A stretch of 64,000 nucleotides of DNA, taken from contig CM054118.1 of the NCBI GenBank assembly GCA_028673005.1, positions 62,367,401-62,431,400 of the forward strand, read 5' to 3'. The notes under the pieces are model-generated. The model worked only from the letters and a program-made list of their open reading frames with translations, searched no databases and was not told where the DNA came from. Within the stretch, counting starts at the first letter, position 1; each line of letters opens with the position of its first letter. This stretch comes from Tanypteryx hageni (taxonomy: Eukaryota; Arthropoda; Insecta; Odonata; Petaluridae). The position numbers were made by a program, and so were the translations under genes. Positions 34,973-45,619 of the stretch are shown here, one piece after another.

Positions 34973-36771
34973 TTTTCCATTTAATTTTTATATCTGAATC
35001 AAACATTCCTGCGAAATTTCAACCTTCCACCTAATCGGGAAGTTTGTTAAAAACGCGTTAAAATGTGCCATTGATGACGTCAGCGTTACACACAGACAGA
35101 AATGGAAAACTATATGTAAGATTTAATATAATATCAATTAATATGTTATTTAGTTTCAAGATTAATTTTACCAAGCTTCCTAAGGTTATATCCATTATAA
35201 GAGAGGTACCTGAAACAACTGGACGGACCCGCAATACATATTTATTAGCCGGAAACGCTGAAAACTAAAACAAAAGTCCCAATATATCGGAATTTCTTAT
35301 GCCATTTGGACTTTAACCGGCAGTTATTTCTCGAAAGACTTTTTCGGCTATTTTTACTTTTTAATACGTAATAAAAGTCTTCGAGTTTGGCGACTCTCGA
35401 GCCTCTCAAGATTATCGTTAAGCGGATCCGAAGTTCAGGTTTATATATTTCAGTTTCACATCAAGACTTAATGTGATCCAGATGACGACGCTTCCTTCCA
35501 GTGCAACATTAATACTTTTATCAATCCTTCCTTCCATTTCGAATGATAAAGAACTGCGCCCAACGCTAAAACAAACACCCTCCAGTTATTTCAACTACGC
35601 TGACATAGGCGCCCTGCAAGTCCCGATGGGCGTGTGACAGGTGTTGCTCAACAATACAACGAGCAAAGAAACGCTCTTTTAGCGCGCCTTATCGCGGTGT
35701 CATTTTTAGATCCCGGAGATCATTTCGACGCAATTTCTTCGAACGCCAAGTTCCATTATCACGTTCAAAGATAGTGTTTGGGGAAAATTTACGCGTCTTA
35801 TAATCTCCGATTTCGGACCTACTCAATAATTCATTCAGCGTTTGTTTATACCGAACACTTCCCCGCGCATTGTCATTCTAAAAACACAGCTTTGACACAT
35901 GTGAGGGAGAACCTTAGGGCTCTCTCCTCTTAAGACTTGCCCTCCTTGGGCCACATCTTTGCTCAAGCACGTCATAAATTTTCCCCTACTTAAGAAAGCT
36001 CTCTTTTTTGCTTTCCTTGTTCTTATCACAAGGGCAATTCAACCGCCCAGCGTCAATCAAATGCTAAAACATCCGGCACGCGCTACATGCTGGGGTCTCT
36101 GCTCTCCTAAACTCATTTGCTCCTTTGCATAGGCTCTTAAAAATGATTGACTTCCACAGGACATTTAGTACCACAAACATATTTGCTTTTCTCTTGCATT
36201 TCACGACGAACGGATCAAGAGTAACAAAGACAAGTAAAATTGACCAGTCACAGCTTGAGGTTCGAACTAACGAATATATTTAGATTTGCTACGCATCCCT
36301 CCACGCGATACGCATGTAAATGACCGAATTTCGGCCATTTAGACCCACTAATATTACCCATCCTTCCTTAAACGAGTAAATTCCATAGCGCGACCACGGT
36401 AACGTTCTTTCAGGCCAACTGACCCTGTTTCTAATTCGAATTTTGATAACGACGCATCTCAACGAGCAAATTGGTTCGACTCACCGGACAGCATCCATTA
36501 ACGTTTATTGTATCGATGAATAATTCTCTAGCAGCTTCTCTTGATTAACCCTTTCCTTTTCGTTTACCTAGTGTCATCTCTTCCACCGTTTTCATTCATC
36601 AAACGGATAATGACATGAAAGAAGTTTTTGCACCCCAACTCCAACGAGCTCGGCCGCCTTTTCTCGTTTTTACTGATCTATCCCTCGCACTCTGTCAAAA
36701 CCAGTTTCGACTTTCTCCACATCTGCATTTTAATTCCGCCTCGCCATATGTTTTCGCTTTTTAATTTGGTC
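34973..36771. other. unassigned CpG-normal sequence
   Basis: Contains cacacagacag at 35090 like other dispersed repeats but no delimitable element or exon. Confidence 0.4.
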
Positions 36772-36955
36772 TCCGGCCTTGGTAGACGGGCGGTTAGAGT
36801 TTCTGCCAACGGATACTAAGGTCGCGGGTTCGAATTCCGCCTAGGACATGGATGTTTGTGCTTGTAACATTAGGGTTACATGTAAGAATGGACATTTTTA
36901 TCTAAATATCGCCCTCAATAAAGACGGATTATTATTATTATTCTCTCTCTCTCGC
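36772..36955 (+). mobile_element. tRNA-derived SINE with intact internal promoter boxes
   Basis: The head has an A-box-like GGCGGTTAGAGTTTC and a B box GCGGGTTCGAATTCC (36823-36837), arranged as in a tRNA gene. A body of ~70 bp (acatggatgtttgtgcttgt, aagaatggaca) follows, ending cgccctcaataaagacgg and an ATT-repeat plus CT-repeat tail (36928-36955). The 3' end matches 61995-62045 and the head matches 14080-14180. The tRNA species of origin is not determined. RNA polymerase III transcription would be expected from the boxes; a target duplication was not found. Confidence 0.82.
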
Positions 36956-37779
36956 CCCAAAAGATGGCGCTTCTGTTTACATTAGATCGACCTCCCAGGG
37001 TTTATTTCCTTTTATGTTTGAAAATAAGCCCCACATTTTCACACAGTACCACTTCTACATATCATTAATTTTCATGCAACCGAAATCTTTCCAACAAAAC
37101 GGAATCGTATGATTTTTTAAAATGCGCATAATTTTTTTAACTACCGTCTCAATAGGGTCACCTACAAAAGCTATATATTTAAGGAATAAAGGGTTCTCTT
37201 CTTCCATTTCCAGCATTAATTATCGCACAAATTTTTAATGGAATTTATACGTCCTTATTTTTACAATTCGTACAGCGCTCAATCCTCAGGATTACTAACT
37301 TCATCCACGTCACAGCGGTTTCGTCATTAGCGAGCGGGACGAAAACATTTTCTCGCTAATACGCAAAATTACTCAGATGCACTGGAGCTCCTCTTTAGTG
37401 TTGGTGGTGGGGGAGGGGGGTGAATATTAGCAAAGAGCGCGCGTATGTGTGTTTGACCCAAAAATTCATATGGCTCACCTCTCAACTAATTCGTATTGGG
37501 ATCAAGAGAGCGCGAGATATTCCCCATCCGTCATCAACCATGAAAATTTTTAATGCCGATAAAACCGTTATCCGTCAAAAGTAACCCTTAAGCCCGACTT
37601 TTTCTCCGCGATACAACGAACCGAGTCCAAAAAACCATGACGTCAACGCCTTGGAAAGCGAAACGGAGAGAAAGGCGACATAACGAAGGTCTCTCCGACT
37701 CCATCCAGCGTGCGGAACCACGTAAGAGCGGCGGGAAAAGTGCGAAGTTTCCAAATAAGAGGTCGATAATAGAAGTTGA

Positions 37780-38050
37780 GCGAGACGAGAAGAGGGAGGG
37801 GAAATTGGAATGAGACATAGCGAAATGGAAGAAAACAGAGAGGGAAAGAAGAGAGGGAGATGAGAGAGCATGTGGAAAAGAGTTGAGGAATAACAAAAAT
37901 AAGAAGGAAGGGACGTGAAAATTGGTTGAAGGTAAAGGTGAGAAAGGATGCGACGATAAAGGCAGAAAAGGTGAGATTAGACACGAAACAAAGAATGTAG
38001 GAGGGAAAGAAGGAGGCAGTAGCGGGAGCGTCGAAAAAGGGCAAACAATG
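37780..38050 (+). repeat. ~270-bp purine-rich tract
   Basis: The plus strand is almost only A and G with rare interruptions (gagggaggggaaattgg, gaaagaagagagggagatga). The strand bias removes stop codons from all three minus frames and produces overlapping 98-, 169- and 133-codon frames that are not genes. A short G-rich stretch, ggtggtgggggaggggggtg, lies upstream at 37403-37422. Confidence 0.75.
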
Positions 38051-38329
38051 GGAGTAAAAAATGGTGTAACTGTGACGTCACACTCCAGCGGTTTCATAAT
38101 ACTGCGCTGTTGACCAACTTATCGAAGAGACGCAGTTTGGCAACTCCATGAGCTTGACTGACGGAAAAACGAGCAATCACGGGACCAAAGTGGAGTCCAC
38201 TAAAAAATAGGAAGTTATCGGAACGGCTGAGAGCAGATAGGTATGCCAGGAACTAATTTCATCAGTTGTTCCGAAATTTCTCAACAATGGCGAAACAATT
38301 CGCAGCAATCACGCGATACTGAAGTGGAA

Positions 38330-38386
38330 AATTTTTATTTTAAAAATCTGACGTGACCACCACATGACCTTCTCCATACCTGTAAT
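38330..38386 (+). repeat. local repeat family R1, copy interrupted by hAT
   Basis: ctgacgtgaccaccacatga then ccttctccatacctgtaat matches 39355 and 39595. The family sequence resumes after the hAT element at 39102 (ctttcttaacagtccaaata versus atttctaaaaattccaaata elsewhere). Confidence 0.75.
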
Positions 38387-38790
38387 CAGCGCCGTAACTA
38401 GATATTTTAGCAGCCGGGGCAAACTTCCAGATATGCGCCTCCTCCATAAAAAACTCTCTAATGCCTATTTTTTATTATATGAATTTTAGGTTAACAATTA
38501 ATAAATAAAAATAAATCATAAAAGATATAATTTCTCGCTATAAATGTACATTATTTAAATACATAATTACATACATACATAATTTAAATACAGAAAATAC
38601 AAATATTTTAATATTAAAGAGTTGTTCTACCCGATTTTAATGCAACAAACTCATCAATAATATCATAGAAATTTATAATTTCTGCTATGCGTAATGTTTG
38701 GAACAATTATAGTAGAGAAATCGCTCTTGTCCTTGTGCCATGCAACCTCGCAAAACTAACTATTAACAATTTTTGCACCCCTTCTTTAGT

Positions 38791-39039
38791 AGATGGTAGC
38801 TCGTAAGGACTTTGGCTCCAAGTTGAACAGTTGTATAAAACTCCTTCAGCCAAAAAATTGTAGGGTAAGCCCTATGCATTTCGCCCACTAAGTGGGCATC
38901 TTCAGGGGAGAACCTGCCTTGGCAGTGAACAGAGTTCAACTGCCAAGGCAGGTTCTCCCCTGAAGATGCCCACTTAGTGGGCGAAATGCATAGGGCTTAC
39001 CCTACAATTTTTTGGCTGAAGGAGTTTTATACAACTGTT
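38791..39039. mobile_element. palindromic insertion flanked by a 15-bp direct repeat
   Basis: CACCCCTTCTTTAGT occurs at 38776-38790 and 39040-39054. Between them lie 33 unique bases and then a perfect inverted repeat. A 15-bp duplication fits target-primed retrotransposition better than a cut-and-paste transposon. The class is not recognised. Confidence 0.75.
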
Positions 39040-39041
39040 CA
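38824..39041. repeat. perfect 103-bp inverted repeat with 12-nt spacer
   Basis: 38824-38926 and 38939-39041 are exact reverse complements over 103 bases; the spacer is gaacagagttca. Each arm carries a hammerhead-core-like series: CTGAAGA (38960-38966 in the right arm), a 6-bp stem GCCCAC/GTGGGC with a TTA loop, then GAAA (38983-38986). One extra T separates CTGAAGA from the stem, so a canonical catalytic fold is doubtful. Confidence 0.95.
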
Positions 39042-39344
39042 CCCCTTCTTTAGTTGCGCCCGGGGCAGATGCCCCGCCCTAATTACGGCACTGCCTGTAA
39101 TCTTTCTTAACAGTCCAAATACCGTTTTTACCCTAATCCAAGACGACCCCGACTCTAAGCCGCTCCCGAATCTAAAACGAACCTCCCCCTTTTGGCAGAT
39201 TGTCAAAATAGAAAAAATATTTTATTACCTAATTTCTAACTAAATGTATTTGTTGTACATCTCAAACACATGCATTCAGTGTAGGTATACAAGTTCGCTC
39301 ATTAATTGAAATAGTCCTCTACACATTTTTCTTTGAGAAAAAAA

Positions 39345-40440
39345 TTTCTAAAAATCTGATGTGGCCACCACATGACTTACTCAATAACTGTAATATTTCT
39401 AAAAATTCCAAATAGGTTAAATGATAATAAATATTTTAAGGTACTGCGACAAAAATTTAAAGACATTACAAAGAACAGAAATATCTCTTAAACAATGCAT
39501 TATATGGAGAAATGTTTCGAACAAAGGTAGAAAATTAAATTTCCTACAACTTTTATTCTTATGCTTTTCTACATTTATCAATTATGAAATAAATCTAATG
39601 TGGTCACCACATGAATTTCTCCATGCCTGTAATATTTTTAAAAATTCCAAATAGGCTAAATGATAATAAATATTTTAAGGAACTGCGAGAAAATTTTAAA
39701 GACTTTACAAAGAACAGAAATAAACTAAAACCGTAGCCTTCTGATATTGAATATAGTCCCGAAGCTCTAACAATTGAGAAAATAAAAAGGAGTGTAAAGT
39801 GTTTACAATAGTCCCCGGTAGGTGGTGTAGTTGTGGCAGCTAAAAATTTAGTATTTTTAAATATCTCTTCAACAATGCCTTATATGGAAAAATGTTTCGA
39901 ACCAACTTGTAGAAGATTAAATTTCCTACGACTTTTATTCCAGTACTGTTTTACATTAATCAAATATTAAAGCAAATATTAAATAAATAGAATATCTCCT
40001 TAATAATGCGTTCTACGAAAAAATGTTTCAAACAGAAGTTATAGGGAATAATATTATCTATGAAGTTTATAATAAACAACATCTACATTTATAAAGATTT
40101 AAAAGAATTATTTGCCAAAAAGAAACATATGACTAGAGTAAATATCCACTTCCGGTTGAACAATTGTTGCCAAAACCTAAACAGCTCTTCATTATATAGT
40201 ACTCTTTCTAAATTTAAAATTTGGCATTGATACAAGAGTAAGTTTTTGAGTTAGAGCGCACACAAATTCCTTTCACATACAGACAGACCGACAGACACCC
40301 AAAGACATCATCGAGAAAATAGTCAAAACGTGTTCAGGTGACCTTAAAATATGCATTCTCGTTGAAATCTCGTATTCGATTTTTTCATGAAAACAATACT
40401 TTCTCTATATTTCGTGTATGGAGAAAGTAAAAAACGGAAC
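39345..40440 (+). repeat. local repeat family R1, two overlapping copies
   Basis: Copies start at 39352 and 39590 with ctgatgtggccaccacatga or its variant, then ttccaaatagg, taaatgataataaatatttt and gaactgcgag. The second runs on through ccggtaggtggtgtag, ccacttccggttgaacaa, cagacagaccgacagac and a terminal tactttctctat...ggagaaagta. The 3' end is shared with the inverted-repeat element tips. Confidence 0.75.
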
Positions 40441-40735
40441 AATGAAAAGAATAAACATTCACTTCCGGTCGAACGATTTTAGCTCAAATCTAATCAGTTC
40501 TTCATTTTCTAATACAAATGTTAAATATGACATTTTATACTGACCGAATTATTAGTTTTTGAGGTAGAGCGCCCACAAAATTCCGATCACAGACGCACAT
40601 GTACACCCACACATTATCGAGAAAATAGTCTAAACGTGTTCAGGGGACCTTAAAAAATGAATTCACGTAGAAATCTCGAATTCGATTTTTTTCACGAAAA
40701 CAATAATGTGTCTATAATTCGTATATGGAGAAATT
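40441..40735 (+). repeat. local repeat family R1, 3' part in tandem
   Basis: Repeats the last ~295 bases of the preceding copy: cacttccggtcgaacga, aacgtgttcaggggacctta, and tatatggagaaatt at the end. Confidence 0.75.
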
Positions 40736-40868
40736 AAAGATGAATGATGTATTAACTGAAATCCGGATCGTAAGTTTGCAATGAAAAATGTCAGTAGATA
40801 CAACTATTTTATCTTGTTTCATTTGTTATAAAACATCGATTAAATGTGTAACCATACTTCCTACGATT

Positions 40869-41345
40869 CTACAACAATTCGTCGCTGTTAATTCGTCGCG
40901 CGTTAATTCGTCGCAGGGAAAATTCGTCGCGCGTCAATGCATCGCACGACAAACTCATCGTGCGTCAATACATCACTTAACAAATTCGTCGCGCGACACC
41001 GTGACTTGTGTACGGCAGGGGGGGACACTTTTCCACAACAAAATTTTCTTTTTATTTCGATAATACTGTACCAGAATGAACCGAAATTCTCTTTGCGAAT
41101 TACGCAAGGCGAGAAACATTGGATGGTGTATGGCAGGGGATGATTCCCAACCCAATAAGTGTATCCCGCTCTCGAACACCAGTCATGGTGTCTCGCCTTC
41201 CAATTTGTCACGCGACGAATTTTTCTCGCGACAAATATGTCGAGCAATGAATTGACTCGCGATGAGTCTGTCGTGCGATGTATTGACGCGCGACCAGTTT
41301 GCCGAGTGACGAACTGACGCGCTATGGATTTACCGCGATGTATAT
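40869..41345. mobile_element. MITE with TIRs built of degenerate AATTCGTCGCGCG repeats
   Basis: 40880-41000 contains repeated ttcgtcgcgcgt-like units; 41205-41325 contains the same units inverted (gcgacgaattt, gtgcgatgtattgacgcgcg). Long aligned stretch: tcgcgcgtcaatgcatcgca on the left against its inverted counterpart near 41263-41295. The ~200-bp centre is unrelated. Subterminal repeat structure resembles the MULE at 16773 (attcgcc units), so a Mutator-like affiliation is possible. Exact ends and duplication unresolved. Confidence 0.7.
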
Positions 41346-41429
41346 ATGGTATACCGCTTCATACTCGAATTTAAGACCCCTCGATTTTCGTAAGGTGAAA
41401 TTTGAAAAAATCTCATCTTGGATTTGGGT

Positions 41430-41935
41430 AAATACTGTGCGTTAAATGATATTAAATATTTTTAAAAATTTGCGAGAAAAACTCAGACACCTTACAAAGA
41501 AAAGACAAACTCTTACCATAGCATTCTGATATTGGATATAGCCACGAATCTCAAACAATTAAGCATAAAAAGGACCGTTACTAAGACGTAACTAAGTGTC
41601 AATTGTTAACAATAGTGACGGGTAGGTGGTGTCAGCAAAAATAGTTTTTAAGATATCTCTTACACAATGGGAAATATGGGAAAATGTTTCGAACAAAGTT
41701 TCTAGGAAATTAAATTTTCTACAACGTTTATTCTAAATATTTTACATTAAGTATTAAAGCAAATATTTGAAAAAAATGAATGTGACAAAAGTAAACACCC
41801 ACTTTCGGTTGACCGATTTTATCAAAAACTAATTAACTCGTTCCTTTCATAAAAACGACAAATATAAAATTTCGCGTTGATCTAACTAATATTTTTTTAG
41901 TTAGATCAACGCGTATTTTCTCTTTTAAGAAAACG
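41430..41935 (+). repeat. local repeat family R1, third long copy
   Basis: gcgttaaatgatattaaata, gcattctgatattggatata, gggtaggtggtgtcag and cccactttcggttgaccgat align in order with 39655-40200. It ends in the 17-bp hairpin at 41873-41913. Confidence 0.75.
41873..41913. repeat. 17-bp perfect hairpin
   Basis: CGCGTTGATCTAACTAA and its exact complement flank a 7-nt AT spacer (tattttt). It lies within R1, where the other copies are not self-complementary. Confidence 0.9.
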
Positions 41936-42590
41936 TGCTCAACAGTTGTCATCAGCGCCGCGCGGAGACAAAGTTTTGAAATTTAATTAATCATACCCAA
42001 TATTAATACAGTGTCATTCATTTAATACATGTGCAGGTGAATAAAACTTTGATGAAACAATCTCAGAAGTACACAAGTGTCCGGTGATTCCTAAGATGGA
42101 TTTTTTCCATCACAACGGCAAGAAATTTCTCGAACGGATCGAATAATCACCTTGCCAACGAAATGTTACGTTACACAACCCATATAATTATATCTGCTAA
42201 GCACTCGTAAGAAGGAAAGCAACCTGAATACGTACTTCGCCTACCATATGGCTATTGTCCAAACTCAACATGTCGTTGTTTAGCGTCACCCATAATTATT
42301 TTTGTGATATGACCACGTCAACACCAGCTCGATCGACTTGCCAAGCTGAATAAAACACGACAGCGGTTCACTACCGAACTTTTGGTTTTAACTGCCATTT
42401 CTATTCCGAATCTAGAAATGTAAAGTTCGTATAATTTTTGTGCGAAGCGATAACTAACAAAAAATGTGTTCTCGATAGCCACCGAAACAAAACAAATGTA
42501 AAAAACTCAAGTTTCGGCAGCCTATGATAACGGGAAGAGGTCAAAAGAGTTAAAAATCCCAATTTCGTAAACAAAGTGAGTCACCGTAGG

Positions 42591-42798
42591 CAGAGGCGTA
42601 ACTGGAAGGTATGGCGCCTATGGCAAAATTTTGAGGAAACACCTTGTTTACGTAGAATATGATTTTTGCTACATTTTCATAAAGAATAGTATCGTTTTTA
42701 TTAACAATAACAAATATTTGAGTGTTAAATTAATATTTATTAATGGGAGCGGCGCCTATTGCAAATGCCACCTTCGCCATCCACTAGTTACGGCACCG
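42591..42798. mobile_element. hAT MITE, 208 bp
   Basis: Left CAGAGGCGTAACTGG; right (inward) CGGTGCCGTAACTAG. Subterminal GGCGCC(T) on both sides. CCGTAGG directly flanks both ends (42584-42590, 42799-42805), 7 bp rather than the usual 8. Similar TIR to the hAT element at 38387. Confidence 0.82.
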
Positions 42799-43179
42799 CC
42801 GTAGGAACCACTTATTCCTGCCGAGAAGTTAGAGAAACTATTCGAGAACCGAAAACTACGGGCAGGGGAGAAGGGCACAGTGTTGCCAATTCTCATTAGA
42901 ACCTAACAAGTCCAACGTTACTGTACGTAGGAAACGCCACATTATGGTTAAAGCAGAAGTGCACAGGGAGTAAGTACAGCTGGTACCTTCATGCCAAAGT
43001 TAAATCAAATCAAATAAAATAAAAATTATGCGACTTAACGATTTACTTATTTTTAATTGTTTTCTGCGCCGATTTAGATAGGTATTCAATCAATTCAACC
43101 CATATCCTTTAGTTTTTAACTTTTTCAGCATGAAAACTATTAAATCGACGGTATTGGCCTTAACTTTGTGGCATTCCTC

Positions 43180-43366
43180 CGTAAAGAACAGTGAAAAGGC
43201 AAACTTTTACTCATCACTAATGTATTCAAACAAAAACAGTACTCGGGTTTCGACGCTCGGCGACATCACCACGTGACGATGACGCTCGGCGTCAAGATTC
43301 AGATAGTGTTTTTGTTTGAATAAATTAGTGACGCGTTCAAGTTTGCCTTTTCACCGTCCTCGACGA
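43180..43366. repeat. foldback MITE / hairpin
   Basis: GTGAAAAGGCAAAC (43191-43204) pairs perfectly with 43341-43354; ATTCAAACAAAAACA (43224-43238) pairs perfectly with 43307-43321. Near the centre GACGCTCGGCG occurs twice directly (43252, 43281). Confidence 0.82.
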
Positions 43367-43672
43367 AACTTCCGCATATACGCGACTTAAACGTTTCCAT
43401 TTCGTTTCAGTGATTCATGTAGGCTATCATTTGGGGGGAAATGCTTAAATAACTCGGCAAAAACATTTTTATTGAACTGCATTGAACCAAGTAATTTTCT
43501 ATACGGTTTCGGAATAATATTCCTTCCCACCAATTCAAAACGTCCCACACAAATCGTTAAAACTGGATACGAAACAAATCCCTGCGCCCTTTACAACTTT
43601 GGAATTATGGGTTAAACCATGCAGCTCTATTCTGTGTCGTGTAATGTTTCTTTTTCATATTTTTAGAAAACT

Positions 43673-43673
43673 C

Positions 43674-43767
<94 letters not shown>
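43673..43767. repeat. compound (TG)n(TATG)n(TA)n microsatellite
   Basis: TG repeats grade through five TATG units into about 60 bases of TA. It accounts for the 69-codon frame here. Confidence 0.97.
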
Positions 43768-43770
<3 letters not shown>

Positions 43771-44607
43771 TACTTATTTATAACCATATTTTATTTTTTC
43801 TTCGTTAGTTTTACTGCGCACTTTCGCTGAAGAAGAATGTCCGAAAATTTCATATCTCCAACCCTTCGTAGTCGGTGGTTCTCCTGTTCGACACGGCACA
43901 CTAATTTTCTTTCAACTATTCCACTCCATGCAAACTCTACACTACCTTGGCGCAACTCTGATTGCGTCTGCATCAATGCGTACGCATTAACCGGTAACTC
44001 AATGAAATGGTGAGCACCAAAATTTTCCAAACCTATTTCATCCAATGCCTCGTGATTCCTAACCGACCCACAAAATCAAACGAACGTTCGTATCACTGTG
44101 CCCAAAAATCAATGGTGTCCTTGCCTTCTGACATACCTGGCAGTTTCGACTATTTCTAAAACCACGTCGGAAGGTCCTTTTGACCTATATTTCTCTAGCT
44201 ATCTTCTCGCATTCAACTGGCCTGATGGCCGTTTCAAATATTCTTCTACCGCCGATTAAGTATTCGAGGTTGTATCAACCACTGATATAGAAAAGTTCGA
44301 CGGTCAATAAAATAAATACGCATTAATTAGACGTAATCGGTGATAACTTCCTGATATTTTTATTAAATAATAGCAATCCCACGCAATTTAATAAGAATTT
44401 TCATGCGTGAAGGATCGAAGAATTACTATCGAAGAGGGCCATCTTTTAACTGGTGGCCGTACAAAACCTTGCCAACCGTTTACTGACTGCAGAAGTTATC
44501 TATAATGTTTAGATGAGATGTCTAATTTCACCTATAACTTAATAGCTCCCCACTTAAAATTTTCGAAAAATTATGCTGACATTATCCAATTTTCCCCTAT
44601 TCATCTA

Positions 44608-44787
44608 CAGTGAAACCCCGATATAGCGCAATTACTGACATTGACACTAAAGCGGGGATGGCGGTAAATTGAGTTAAATGCTTGCTCTATCCAATCATAA
44701 GATGGAAGTTATGTGCACGACGATTCATTGGCGGTATGCGGGGGCGGTACTACTATATAGGGAGGACGCTAAATCGGGGTTTGATTG
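44608..44787. mobile_element. Tigger-type MITE, 180 bp
   Basis: TA|CAGTGAAACCCCGATATAGC at 44606 and, inward from 44787, CAATCAAACCCCGATTTAGC. The right TA is lost. The TIR belongs to the CAGTGAAACCCCGAT class related to 49702. The 144-codon frame 44682-45116 partly overlaps it and is not recognisable. Confidence 0.75.
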
Positions 44788-45525
44788 GATTTAGTTTCTC
44801 AAAAATCACTACGTCTACTCCTGCGTTGCGCGTTTGCATCGGCCCGAGAAGCGTCACAATCCCTGGCATCCAGCGACGGATAAAGCACAAGCGAGACCAA
44901 AATAAAGATCGCTTGCACCATCGGACTAGCAAAAGTATTAGCAGCTCTACAATGTCCATTACGCCTCACCTACTTCCTCCCCCCAATTGTCTGATTCCAG
45001 TTAAAGAAAATATGCTCGATCATGCCAATATTTCGAGGTGTCGATTTATTTATCGTCCGAGTAAACAATCATTAGTGTTAAGATGTAAAACCAAAATGAA
45101 CAGTACGAAGAAATAATTTTAATAGTAACTATGGCTAATTCCACATAAATGAATAAGAAACACGACCGCTTTCGGTGAATAATCACAATCATCTTTTTTC
45201 GTACTATTAATTTTGGTTTCATTATGGATTTTCACGAAGTCTCGGCCTCGTCCATTAATTAGTCAAGGCCAAGTTAGGAAGTTGGAGAGACATGCACAAA
45301 AACAAAGGACATCATAAGATATTCGCACCGGATGCTGGCATCAAGTCGCATTTTCAATCCCGTCAACCTAATTCCTAGAATTCGGTAATAAAATTTCAGG
45401 CGTAACTTCTATGGATGTCTGGTAAATATTTCATTTTTTTGTTGACATTCAGTTTTTTCATCTTCGCTTCTTTAAGATTTCTCGGCTTAAAAGCGTGGTG
45501 ACCGGATTTAAGTTTCAATTTGAAC

Positions 45526-45619
45526 CAGTGGCGTATAGGAAAATGTGTGGGTTCCTCCGCCAAAATTAAGTCCCTGAAAAAAATTTAACGTCCGCCATGC
45601 GGTGTCCGCTATGCCACTG
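45526..45619. mobile_element. miniature hAT element, 94 bp
   Basis: CAGTGGCGTATAGG left and CAGTGGCATAGCGG inward from the right. Flanks ATTTGAAC (45518-45525) and ATTTGGAC (45620-45627) give an 8-bp duplication with one mismatch. Confidence 0.82.

Larger units (their letters stand above)
38387..39093. mobile_element. hAT non-autonomous element with perfect 8-bp duplication
   Basis: CCTGTAAT at 38379-38386 and 39094-39101 is a perfect 8-bp target duplication. TIRs are CAGCGCCGTAACTAG and, read inward from the right, CAGTGCCGTAATTAG (13 of 15 match), with subterminal CCGGGGCA on both sides. The 707-bp body is AT-rich, and a second insertion (38791-39039) with its own 15-bp duplication lies inside it. 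Confidence 0.93.

Noticed and set aside
36772..36845. True tRNA gene
   Set aside because: A and B boxes are present, but there is no complete cloverleaf or acceptor stem, and the sequence continues into a SINE body and tail; the same holds for 62460-62544.
37575..38113. Overlapping frames of 98, 169, 133 and 63 codons
   Set aside because: Product of a purine-rich strand; low-complexity Ser/Phe/Leu/Pro or Gly/Lys/Glu peptides with no domain.
38960..38986. Functional hammerhead ribozyme
   Set aside because: An extra base separates CTGAAGA from stem II and stems I and III are not independently supported because the whole region is self-complementary; kept only as a motif observation.
44682..45116. 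144-codon plus-strand frame
   Set aside because: Starts inside a Tigger MITE and runs into flanking DNA; no domain recognised.
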